Of a stretch of DNA of 64,000 bases, positions 45,942-58,358 are shown one piece after another (within the stretch, counting starts at the first letter, position 1; each line of letters starts with the position of its first letter). The DNA is from Cyanoderma ruficeps. Its lineage: Eukaryota; Chordata; Aves; Passeriformes; Timaliidae. The translations under genes and the position numbers were made by a program. Location of the stretch: assembly GCA_008694505.1 (NCBI GenBank), contig VZDJ01007749.1, positions 3,128,941-3,192,940 of the forward strand, given 5' to 3'. Below the pieces are notes generated by a model, which ran no database searches, was not told where the DNA came from, and was given only the letters and a program-made list of their open reading frames with translations.

Positions 45942-47033
45942 TTAGCTGCTCTGCTTCTTGGACCAAGAGCAGAATCTGGCCCTGAGGTTTTCACCCAAAC
46001 AAATACCCACAGAATTATTTTAAAAGTCTCATAGTTTTCTGTATCTCAGACAGCTTTTCATCAACATCTCCAGAAATCTATCACAACAATAAACATAGTT
46101 CTATTTTTCCTAAGGCTCAAAAAGGCAAAGAGCACAGATTAGAGAAAAATCCAACAGAGTTCTCCTAGTTTTAGGCTCTGCTCTCTGGGCTGTTAAGTGT
46201 TCATTCATAATCTCAAGGTAGGTGCATTCTAGCCCTTTCAGTTTCTAGAGACATTTGGTTATTGAATTTATTTTAAATGGGAAAGTAACTGTTAATTAGA
46301 TAAAAACCTGTAAATACAACATTATCACAGCAATTAAAACAATAGATTAATTGCATTTTGAAAAATTATTTGCCCACAGGAGGCTCAAATTAAGCTTCAG
46401 AAAGCAAAATAGCTGACTGAGGCCTGTAAAACAAGCATCCAGCTCTGCATTCTAGGAATATCTGTGGGTGTAAATCAATGCTTCCCTATTACAGCCATTT
46501 CCATCAATTGGAAGTACTAATCCTGTACAAATAGATTTCTCAAACAAGGCTTTGTTAATTTATGTCTCAAAAAACCCTAATTTTTAGAATTTGAATGCAT
46601 GATGGTGACAATTACATTCTTTTCCTTAAGGATTCATTTTAGTGACGTCACAGTCCCAAGACCGCAATGCTTTTGTAAAACCCACATTGTCCTATTATCT
46701 AGTATACCAGGAAATACTTCATATATAATCAAAACTAAGATCTAGATGGTAAATAAGTGGACAAAGCACTTTTGTGAACATTACATGATTTATCAAATGT
46801 ACTTATTAATAAGTAATATACACAATCTAATAGACTCCATTTGGTAGTTCTACTGCCATTAAGGATAAAAGATTTGGAATACATCTGAAGTTTTTCTACA
46901 AATTATGTTGGTCCTGTCAGCCTTCCATATAGCCTTCTCAAAGAGCAACATTTCTCTACCAGCTTCCACAAAAGCAATGCCACACATGCAGATTCCTTCA
47001 GCAGTGATACTAATTAGTTCAGACAGGGCATTA

Positions 47034-47107
47034 ACTGGACTCGATGTCCAGGAGTTGGACTCTAATGATCCTTGCAGATCCCTTCCAACTTAGGATGTTC
47101 TATGATT
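47034..47107 (+). mobile_element. CR1 LINE 3'-end fragment
   Basis: GTTGGACTCTAATGATCCTT, GCAGATCCCTTCCAACTTAG and GATGTTCTATGATT match the avian CR1 3' terminus in forward orientation, ending in one ATTCTATG-type octamer. The left border is approximate. Confidence 0.85.
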
Positions 47108-49860
47108 AGCTTGACCTGCTTCTTGGAATTCAGAGCTATTGTCTAAGCTGATGTGGCCTAGAAATGATGGTCTGGATGTGTCTGGATGGAAAGGTCAAAA
47201 GTTCTACCATTACTGTTACTGGAGAGTGGTTCGCCCTCCAGAAACACAAAAAACCACATTAGCTTAGCCAGAAAAGAAGTCTGAATTACCTTGTCACAAA
47301 GTAATCCTAAGGATGAGCTAAATTCCTTCCTAAAACAAAAGTTTGGTGACTGAAATGGATCAAAGAATTTGACAACTTTAAGAAATAAAGCGACTGGTGT
47401 TTCTGAAAAACATTGGTAAAACAGTGTTGTGCAAAACTACCACTCTGTAAGAAAATTTCCCAATCTAAGTACTGCTGAGAGAATCATCCCATTTTACTGA
47501 AAAATCTACACGACCCCTCTTCAAAACTCCCCTGCAAGGGTCCTCTACAGATTTAGCCACTGTTACTCGTCTCATTTATGTACTAATTTAACTTATTTCT
47601 CCAATTCTTCTGCAGTGGGGGGCAGTATGAAATCTAAAATTATTAGACAGCAAATGGAAGAATTTCCCTCTCCTCCTTTACTTCTGATGTATCCCCAAAA
47701 CAACAGGTAAGAGGGTAAAGGCACCTAAGGAAGACAAGTCTAGAAGTTATGAAAGCAAAATGCTTCAGTAGCATTGAACTGTCTGGCACCAGAAGTTACT
47801 TGTGTTTATCCTTGCAAAACCCACCCCAAACCCAAAGGAAAATCTCACACTAACTGGAAGATGAGACTCATTCTGTCAGCTATCACAGTGATTTAACATT
47901 GCAATACCCCAGTGGGCTTAGCCACCTGCACTGAAACATATGTTTAGTAAAGCAGGCAGGTAAGTGGAACAATAAGAAACCACTTGTCTGTCTCCAGTGA
48001 AATATCAAACATGTTCCCAAAGGTAGATGCAGGTGACCTTCAAGGGGACAATAAGCCCAAAACATGAGAATCAAAATGGAAAACTGGAAGTGATAAAACC
48101 TAGGACAGATCACAGTATGTGCAGACTGCTGCTATGACAAAGCTTTACATTTCTGATTTAGTCCCTTGAAAAAAAACTCATTCCTTAGGTATCTGCCTAC
48201 CTGACCTTGGAAAACTTATCTCTAGATGATTCTACATGTAATACACAGCACAGCTGGACCTGAAACTGGCTGCTCTTGGCTCCCATCAGGTTTCAGGGAC
48301 TGGGGATCAATGAACTACATCTTATTCCAAAATACTTTGAAATGGCCCTCTGGTTCCTTAAAAGCCCTGGTGGAACAGAAGGAGAATGGCCCTCTGCTGC
48401 AGACCTTACGCCTTCAGACTCTGAACTGAAGCAACCAGAACAGTTTTAGTATTTTCTGCCTTTAGGGCAGACTAGAGGGGGCTCACTTCCAGTGCAGAGG
48501 CAGTATCAGAGTAAGGTCAAACACTGGTGGCAATTTGAGATTAGTTAATCTGCACTAAGATTCGAGAACCTGGTTTTTCAGAGCTTGAGAAGATGGGGAA
48601 TGAAAAACCACAGCTATGTTATGCCAGGGAGTATGATGTAAGGAACTCAGAGACGACTGAGCACAGGAGGTTACATTATGGATTTCTAAAGTGGTCCTGA
48701 TGTAATGGATACAGTGGTATATACAAGATTGTCTATAAAGCCTCCCACATTCTGCAGCAGCTGCAGCCAGTGCTAGCAAGAATATTTACTTGCATTATTC
48801 AGGTAGTAAGTAGATAAGAACAGGAAAAGATGTGTTTCAGATCTAGCAGAACTGGGTAGTGATCTTTGCCCAAAGCATTGCAGGAGGATATCTGGCCCAA
48901 GTGAAGTCCATGGACGGAGACTGCACCTGATTTAATCCAGCAGGGATTTTAGTAGAACCTCCAGCCAGGTATTGCACAATCTCCTCATTCGTCATTGTTG
49001 CACTGATGTGCAAACAGCCCTACTCCTGTTTATAAATACTGGAAGCTAGTCCAACATGGAACAGTTTTGTCACTGAATTAAATGGGACATAATATAATGC
49101 AGGAAGAATTTGCCCCTCATTTCAAGATAATTAGGACAGATGGATCTTAGTTACAATTCTGGATACAGATTAAAACTCCCACACTTCCCCCCACCCCTTC
49201 TCTTACATGTTTCACAAAGCCAGCCCTCAGTGCACAGATGTAACAGCAGCCCACGATCTGAAACCACTAACCCGGTAGCAAAACAGAGTACTGCCTGCCT
49301 TAATAACCCACCACTGCTTTTTAAAAAGTAAGATTTCACTCCCTGCAAAGTATTGATTTTCTCTTGATTCTAGAAATGACTGCAGCATGTCATATGAGCT
49401 TGGAGAGAGCATTTCTACAGGTTGCTGCATGCCACAGCAGTTTACAGTAATTCAGTTTGAAACATTATTTTGATCTCCAAAGACTAAAGCAGCAGCACTG
49501 AATCGAAAATCCTTAAGTAGCTTGGTGAGAAGCATGGATTTTCTCCATCTGTGAATAACTGTGGTCTGTTGCATAGTACACAACACATCCCTCCTTTCTT
49601 CTGCAGTGTGTGGCAGGATAACATTGCCAGCACTTCACACACAGGGGAAAGAACAGCAGGACTCTCCAGGCTAAACCTCCCCAAAAAACTAGCAGATTGT
49701 GAAATTCTACCCAACTTCACACAAGTTACATATACTCAGTGCTGAGGATTCCCGTGACAAAAAAACAACAGGTAGTTTAATGTAGGGTCCCTACATATTC
49801 TGCCATTGGTAGCTGCAAGATGCTACCCAGGTTTAAAAAATGGAAACCTCTGTTTGAGAT

Positions 49861-49911
49861 GGGGAAAAAAGAAAGGAAAAAAAAAATTAAAAAAAAAACA
49901 AAAACAAAAGG
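49861..49911. repeat. A-rich polypurine tract
   Basis: Runs of A with a few G, C and T bases, about 50 bp. Confidence 0.8.
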
Positions 49912-52900
49912 GAAGTGGAGATCATAGTGAGATCCAGATTGGGGTACTACATTTCCGTGAATAATTTATACATCAGTTCAATTTGATAGAATCCTCCCTT
50001 TTAAAAGAAACACAGAAGAGGAAACATTAAGTTTCTGCCTGTTTACCCACTCACCTGCCCTTCTGCTCCCTGGCAAGCTCCCCAACACATTGGCAAGGTC
50101 CCAGAAGGAACATTTTGCAAAAAATGTCTTTTTAGCTCTATTAAAACAATTGAAAAAAAAGTCTTCCTTCGTAACTTTTTTTTCCATAATGAATTCCCTG
50201 ACTGATATATTTGCACACACAGTCGCTCATCCTTTTGCACAGTAGAAATTCTAGGTTTCACACAGTTTGTCTAGACACATGAAATGCACAGCAATTAAGG
50301 TGCTGGATTTCAGCCACAGCAAAAGGGGAGTGAGGTCCTGCTCTTGAAAAACAAAATGAGCAATATCCCAGAAGACTTACAATGACTAATTTATTTTGAA
50401 GCTCTGATACTACTTGCAGCCCGAGGCAATGCTGCTGCAGGCACTGTTGCAAATAACAACCAGCAACACCGAAGAGAAAACTGTGGAGCAAAGCCTAAGG
50501 CACATGTGTACTTCTAACATAGAAAGGAATTTCACTGGCACATGTACAGCACACAAACTCCATGCCACAAAACAGACAGAGGCATTCTGGCTATACCTCA
50601 AAGGCCTAAACGTATTAACTGGCATTTGTCAAGTCAAGTTGGTTCGAACCTAGTTTAAACTCATTGCTGACCAAAACTTTAGTGATTTGAGCAAATTGCC
50701 AACCAAGCACCATGGCGCTTGGTTTATTTTGAAACCTAGAGTACATATGAAATGTATCAGTGCTTTAAAGCAATGAGCAAACAGTTTGTGTAATTTGCTG
50801 TGACAACCTCTGTTCAGACCAAAAGGCAATTCCTACTTCCAACAGAGTAAAAATCCACATTAATAAGGGCTACAAATTCTCATGTTTCAGAGGCATAAGA
50901 ATCCCACTGGCTAAACTTCTGAATGCAATCAATTCTTCCTCAGAGAGTTCATTTTACCTCTTCTTCTCAGGCAGATGTCATCAAGCTTGATGCCATTAAT
51001 GAGTGGAATGTTTGCTTCATCTGTTTGTAAAACCTTCCATAAGTTTCCCTCACTTGGCAATATTTGGCCAATATGGGAAATCTGAGCCTTACAGGAAATT
51101 GCCCACCGTAATCTTCACTAACATTTGGCTGCCACTGGCACCATGGGTTGTATGGAGAGCTGTAGATTTTGCTCAGTGCACAAGCAACCTCAGTTATGCA
51201 TTACCAATAATTTCAGGGATGATCTGTGCTGGAAGCCTGTAGGCAAAATACACTACAAGCATATATAAGAAACATACTCAGTGAGGTAAGGATTTCAATT
51301 TTGCTTTGGGTTCTGCTGTTTAACAGTGTTCTGTGAGCAGTAATTGGAGATTATTACCTTTCCCAGGATTGAATTTGCCAGAGATTAATGGGGCAGGGGG
51401 CTGAAAGATGATGGTAAATGGCAGAACTAGGTTATGCTCACAATCACAGTCCCATACTTGTTAAGTGTGTCTACAAAATGGTATTAAGGGATATAAAATG
51501 ATCATAGAAATTAGTGAGTCTTGCCAGCAATATGAGAACCAGTTACTGAGGTACAGCTAGACTAAGAGAGGTCAGCTTTTCCACTCTTTCTGGAGTTACT
51601 ATTTCTGTCTTTATTTTCTAAATGAGGGCAGCAGTAGAAGACTTGGATATGTCTTTTAGTTCAACAGGAAGACCATCTGCAGTAATGACAAACATATCCC
51701 AGATCAATCCTGAGCATCATTTCAAAGAAATACTCAAAAGCTTGATTCATGCTTTAGATTTTTCTTAAGTGTTTATAAATAGGGAACACTATCAGGGCAT
51801 TCTTGTAGGAAATTGTGTTCAGTGTGAGAGAGTAAGAGCACTATGGACTTTGGACAGCAATGAGAATGCCCTGTTTCTTGCCACCTTCTGAAACCAGGCA
51901 CTAACAAAGCAGCATGAAGAAAACTAATTTCCTTTCCTTTTTATGTTTCACAAGGAGTCTTCCATAAAGGGTGTTAAATGATACATGCTACCAACTTTTT
52001 GGAATTTCTTTTGTTCATAATTACAAAGGATGGTAGAAATGCATGCTAGATAACAAAGGCCAAGTTCAGTGGAGGTGGAAAAATTATTTAAAAACATTTT
52101 CTGAGATTTACAGGAGTTTCTGTGCAATTTAAACTGCTATTGTTAAAAGTGAGCAGCTTTGAAATGTAGGTCTGAAACCTGTGAATTGCCCTGTTTATTT
52201 CAAGTGCATGATTAACTCTAGAGAGCAATTATGCCCATTCAACTTTGCTAGGTCGTTGCATGCTGATTTCCAGTATTGCGCCGTTGCTGTTTTCAATCCT
52301 ACAGAGAAAGCAAGTGTAAACACTGCAATAAAGAAATTCATACCTACATATTGTGAGATCCCACTGTTGTGTCCGAACATTTCCTGTTCAGAATGTTGCT
52401 TTTGTTGGGGGAAGGGCATTGGGCTGTTATTCACTGCGTTAATTGATGCATAATACAAAAATATAATTCTGCAGATACCTTTATTGCATTATACCAACAG
52501 TTCAGTTAGTATAATTGCACACAAAGAGCAACCAAATGTAATTTTCTTTTACTTAATACATGCTCCGCTGTCCCTTTCAGCTCCTTCATCTGATTAACTA
52601 ATGTGACTGAGACTTCTTCCGAGAAACAGCCATGGAAGTACTCAAAACAGGATTCTCCCTGATGGAAAACACAAAATCTGTGCAACCACTAAATGTTGTG
52701 CGGAAGAGACTGGAGGAAAACAGTAACCCAGTTGGAGTGAGAAAATTATTTGATGGTACTTTCCATGCAAGAAACCAGGGGTGCACAATGGCTGCTGGAT
52801 ATGCAGAGCAGAAGGGACAAAACAATGCTAGATTTGAGGGGAAAAAAGGTTAATATTTTTGCACATTGCACAACACGCCATTTTTGTACTGTGTGCCCTG

Positions 52901-55900
52901 ACACAAATAAGTTGTCAGTGGGACAGAAGAGAAGCTGAAACATCAAAAGGGAGGCTATCCTCATGGTATTTAAAGCCTATTCAGAAGCACCAGAAATCTT
53001 TAATTAAAGCTTGATTGCTCTGTGTCTTGTTATCTCCTTTTGCCTACTGAGAATCCTATTTTGTCTCCTTCAGCTTCTGTGATAGTAATTTGTTTACCTC
53101 GAGCTCCTCATTATTGCTCACTGTATCTTTATGTGCCTGATTTTCCCATATTCTAGCCTTGTGTATAAAAGGAAATTGTGTTGGCTTGATATAAATTGAC
53201 TTTTTAATTGGTAGTTGAATGATAGGACCGTTTGAGAAGCTTTCAGTTTTACTTAACTAATACCTAACCAATTTAAAACCAAAGCCAAAGTAAGCCTGGG
53301 TTTATAACAGAATGAACTGCACTCAGCCTTTTTTACAGATTTAACCATCTCAATGAAAAATCCTGGTTCCATTAAAGCTGTTTCAATCTTCTGGCATATG
53401 CAGACCTTGTTACAACTGTTTTTCCAGGCTGCTTCTAGAATCAAGTTTCACCGGCAACCTTTCAGCAATGAGGTGGTATTCCAGCAAATAACACATCATT
53501 AGTTAATTGAAAAGGAAAGCATTTGCACTGCCCTGTGAACATATATCTAATGGCCACTTTGCACTGCAAGTAACTGTGAGATTTGAAAACCACAGAAATT
53601 TTTCTGTGTTGGTCATCAAGAAACTTGAGAGAGTAACAACACCACATTAGTTATAAACATCTCAGGTCTTGTTTTACCAAATGTGTTCATTATCCCAGGT
53701 GTGACACACTACAGTAGGTAAGACATTTCTGGAAGCTTTAGGATGTTTGACAATGTGGCTGTATTGTGTGTTCTGAATCTCCAGCATGTATGACCTGGAG
53801 GCACTCTGAGCCATGACCAACAATGGCAAGGCTGAAGAAGAAGCAAGTCAGTAGTAGAGGGCGAGAGGACAGGGGGCATGGTGGTGCCAACCATCACTTC
53901 TGCCGGAAATGGATTTCCAAGCACAGGCAAAAGCAGCAGGTGTGTCTAAGAGGTTGTGTTCAGATACAAAGGAACAAGTGGAGGGCCCATGCCCTTGAAA
54001 AAAACTGAGCTGCTTTGGATTTAATGTTGTGTAAATGAAGTGGTACCTGTCTTTCAGACTGTAGCTCCTGCTGTGAAGGCTGAGCTGGCTTGGGGACTTA
54101 GGGAGGGCATTTTATTATCCTGTTGTCTCATCAGCTCTAGGAACACAATTCTTTGTTTCAGTAGGATTTCTTAAGAAGGAAATAATATAGTATGTGATCC
54201 ATCACACAAGTCAAAGATCCTATTAACTGTAATTACTTTTAGGTGATCTCACATTGGTGAGTGTAGTCTTTGGGACTTCAGGGTGGTGCTGATGCTGTTG
54301 GTTCACTCACACAACAGTAAATATGCGGCCATCAAAGGAAAGGCCTTGACATACTCAGCCCGAGGTTTCTTAAACGCATTACAGGATGCAGAAAGAAACA
54401 AGATTAAAGCCGGGTAAAACGCATAGCCCAGGGACCAAACAAGCATCTGCAGTGTTTCCTGACAGCAAGCAGGGGCTCAGCTACAGAAAGGAAAAAGGGG
54501 ATTTGCTGCTGCAGAGACCCTCAGAAATGCAATGACTTTCACTGCAAGAAGCTGCCACTCTACTTCTCTGTTTCTGCCCTGTCTACTCTGAGGGCACAAG
54601 GGGAGAAAATTGCTGTAGGAGTAATTTCAAACCCCAAGAGCTAGAGACAATTTTAGACAGAATATGAACAAGACCAAGGATAAAGCCCAGAAAATAGGCA
54701 AGCTGTTTTAGATTGGAATTGCCTTGAATTTTCACCTCAAGGTCATCACAAATTATTTTAATTGCTCAAAGTACCTCAGTGACCTTCTCTTCTACCCTCA
54801 TGCAATCTGATTCCCTTTATTTCTAACATCCAAGCCCTTCTTTAAATTGAATTCCTCAGATAGGACAGAGAGCAGTAGAGCTAGATGATGTCAGGTCTAG
54901 TGAGAAGTAGAAAATAACAAAATTCTCAAAAAAATGTACAGCCACAGGATTTCCAGCCCACACACACTTTACATTAACTTTGCATCTAAAAAGTAATGTT
55001 TTTTTCTGTCGCTAAAACAGTAGGCACCCTGGAAGGAAATGTGCAGCTGCCTTAGGAAACAACATCACCACCTACAGAAAGTCAGCCAGAAATCCATAAT
55101 CTACACCTGCCTACAGATCCTATCATGAGATCACTGACCCAAGGGCAATACCGAGAGCACTTAAAAGACAACTCCATTCACAGGCAGGAAACAGATACAG
55201 ATATTGAACGGAGGACTTCAAAGGATCTTCAAAGAGAACATATAAAGATACTTATGTAAATTATACCTTTGTGACAGCCCAAGCTCACACACAACATCTG
55301 TAACAGAGCTAAACACAACCTTTATCACTGAAATGCAGCTTCACACAGCCCAGCATTCTCTCACACGGGCTCATTGCCTCTGTCTCACTCCCTTAAGGCT
55401 CCTGACAGTGCTTCTGCACTTTTCTTGTTGCGTGATGCTCAGGACGTAAAATATCAGTAAACTCGGTGTGATGGCAACTCAGCTGACCCTGCAGGCTGTC
55501 CCCTCAGCCTCTGCTGCCAGCGCTTGCTTCACAAGAGAGCTCAGACAGCAGCAGCTGCCCTGCTGTGGGAGTGCAGAGTTGGCTCATGGATCCAGGTTTT
55601 CAGGGAGGCTTTGAAGGCTGTGTGGAGCTTTTAGCCACACAGACCAGACCAGACCAATGCTGTCAGCATCAGAGCTAACACCATTAGTTCATGCACTTCA
55701 ACAGAACACTGCAGGTAGCAAAGTGAAATACAGCCTAGAAAAGAACAGATGCAAAGAACTCTTCTTAGGCAGAAGAATGGGAGAGGAGGCAGCAGGAACA
55801 AATCCCTAGGCTTACTGGCAGAGCAAAGGAGGCATATATCAACCCTGCTCTCTAACTTAAGAGGGGTGGTATTTCAAATTGGCAGGTAAGTAGCTGGCCC

Positions 55901-56776
55901 TAAGTGAGGAGAAACAGCTGCACATGGTGCTGAGGGTTGCAGCTGTAACAAGAGCTTGTCTCTCCTGTAGCTATCCCTCACTTCCATGGTCAGCCCTGCT
56001 GCCCCAGGTAGGCTGGAGGTTGTGGCTGCTTGAACCAGTCCAGGAAGAGGGGCTAGCAAGGAGCAGGGAAGGAAGCAGATTCAAACTGAAATGCACCTTT
56101 AAGGCAAAACAGATATTGTGAATATGTGGGAAAGCCTGGGAGAGGAGAAAGGAAAACATTTGGGAGACAGCGATGGGAGGGTGAAGGCAGGGAAGGCAAC
56201 TCTTCTAAAAGCCACCTATTTGGCCCACACCATTACAGTTAGGTTGGAAAGAGGAGCTGAAGGGTACGGGAGAATGAAGTAACATGAACATACAAGACTG
56301 ACATTTCTAACTAAGTCCAATGATGTACTGTTTCAATTGGACAATGAATATTTACTGAAAAAGTGAGGCTATGTTAGTTCAAACAAAGTCTGTATTAACT
56401 AGACGTGGGTGTTCAGGTTAACAAATGCTAAACTCAGTCAATTTGGACACTTCACTTTGACTCCTGCCAATTTTTAGATGACCATGACACCAAACACACT
56501 TATCTTACAGTTTAAACCCACTTTTTACTTCAAGCGGCCCAGCCCCCTCTGGCTCTTTCAGCAACTTGCAGTCTGTTGCAGTTAAATCCAAGTTACAGTT
56601 AGCAGCTAAAGGTAATTTCTTTCAAGAGCATGTTTTGTTTTATTTGTAAAGGGCTTGGGAAAAGCTCTAAACAAAGGCTTTGGGGGAAAAAAATTGCATT
56701 TAGCCACATCTAAATGAAATCTGTGCTAGTTAGAAATCTCTCCTATTTGATGGTGCTTCTCAGACTCGACAGTTAC

Positions 56777-56920
56777 CGGCTGGATCAGAAAAGGGGGCAC
56801 TGCTGAGCTGGAGATTTCCCAGGAGCTTTTGTTCCCATCCAAACTTCTTCTGGCCACTTCTACTGGTGAGCAAATTGCTTGAGTCTGGAGCGGTACCTCG
56901 AGGTGTCTTCTCTCCACTGA
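56777..56920 (-). CDS. ALK: ALK exon 11: variable linker after MAM2
   Basis: It encodes SGEKTPRGTAPDSSNLLTSR, then SGQKKFGWEQKLLGNLQLSS and APFSDPA. It is recognised by the SGE start, the TAP...NL pattern and the FxDP end, the same length as human, and matching phases (144 nt, phases 2 and 1). The rest is poorly conserved, suggesting a flexible hydrophilic linker between MAM2 and the glycine-rich module. Donor GTAACT. Confidence 0.86.
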
Positions 56921-58263
56921 CTAGAAAACAAGAAATCACAGATTGGTTTATGGCTGAGGGGGACTGAGTCAGTATGTAATCCAAAATTGAAGCTAAAATA
57001 AGGGCTGCAGACTTCTGTGCTGAGAATAAGACCCTGCAGTCACAGGATATAACATTATTAAAAGAAATGGGCAGATTTACTTTCTGTTGTTATGGAATTG
57101 AGACAAAAAGAAAATAGACAGGAATGAGTGGTAGGCAAAATATTAAGTGAATGAAGACACAAAGAAGAAATACAGAATATAATCTTTAGCACCTGTTATA
57201 ATTTTTTTTTTAGCCAGTAAAAGTACAAGGAATTTTCTTTAATTCTATCCTAATTTTAAGATCTCTTTGAATACTGGAACTTGAGGTATATTGTACTCAT
57301 GCACAGAAACCAAGAGGTATTACTGCATAAATGGAGACACTCATGCCCCAGGCAATACAAATTAACATAACACAAAGCAGATGAAACATTCTGACTGCAG
57401 AAGTGGTTTGGAGGTTTTCAGTTTGAACAGGGCTACAGAGGTTGCAGCTTCAAGCATAGAAGAAAGGATGTGCTTAAGTTCTGTTGCTCGACCCAAGGCA
57501 GAAGTTTAATTTGTTCAGAGCAGCAGTTCTCCAGCCCTCATGTAAATTGTTGGTCTGAGGTACAGAGTGACAGATCATTGAACACATTTACAAATTAAGC
57601 AATTCACTATGCATGAGATTGTGAAAGATGAGTCAGACACAAAAATTTAATAAAAATCTACATGTGGCGTCAGAGGTATAGACTGGGCATATTCTAGAGG
57701 CCAGTCAATCACAAAGCCAGGATCAGAATCCAAATTTTTCCCCAGAGCAGTGGAGTGTGAAGTTCCTAGTTTCTGATTCAGACTTAAATGCATGTCAGTC
57801 TAAATAAAATAACCTTGTTCTAATTTAACTGGAGTATTGTGCCCAATGTTATTGCAAAGTTAGTGTCAATCACAGGATGTCTGTCTTTTCCCAGCCAGTG
57901 TCCAACTGTCATTCATTTTGATAACTGTCACACAGCCAACCAGGTCATGTGGAAATCTATAATCACAGACTGGGTTTTGCATCAGCCTGGCTGGATAGGT
58001 GATGGTTCTGCCTCAGCTGGAAGCTGATCTCCCACACCCTATTGTCTCACTACCCACTTATGCCAAACTGGGAACACATTCCCCGCTCGGCTCCACCAGC
58101 AAGGGGTGCACCTCTGCCCTAAGTACAGTGATTTCGGACACAGACCTTTACCTTTCAAGAGTCTTTTGAAGATAATGATACCCAGCCCATTCCCCATGGT
58201 TTCCAAATTTCAATTACATGGCAAATAAAAGACAAGTCACTTGCAGATAAAAGGAAAACTTAC
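56921..58263 (-). other. ALK intron 10
   Basis: 1.34 kb; nothing recognised. Confidence 0.88.
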
Positions 58264-58358
58264 TTGTTAAATAACAGTCCAGACTAAGGGAGACATTGTC
58301 AAAAGCAATAATGGCATCAGAGCCTTCTTCCCATGAAGCAGTGATCTGAAACCAAAAC
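58264..58358 (-). CDS. ALK: ALK exon 10: end of second MAM domain
   Basis: It encodes FWFQITASWEEGSDAIIAFD, then NVSLSLDCYLT. AIIAFDNVSLSLDC is the typical last strand of a MAM domain (I.FD.I.....C), with a sequon (NVS). The exon is 95 nt with phases joining exon 11, acceptor GTGCAG, donor GTAAGT. This is the most 5' ALK exon I can identify here. Confidence 0.94.
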
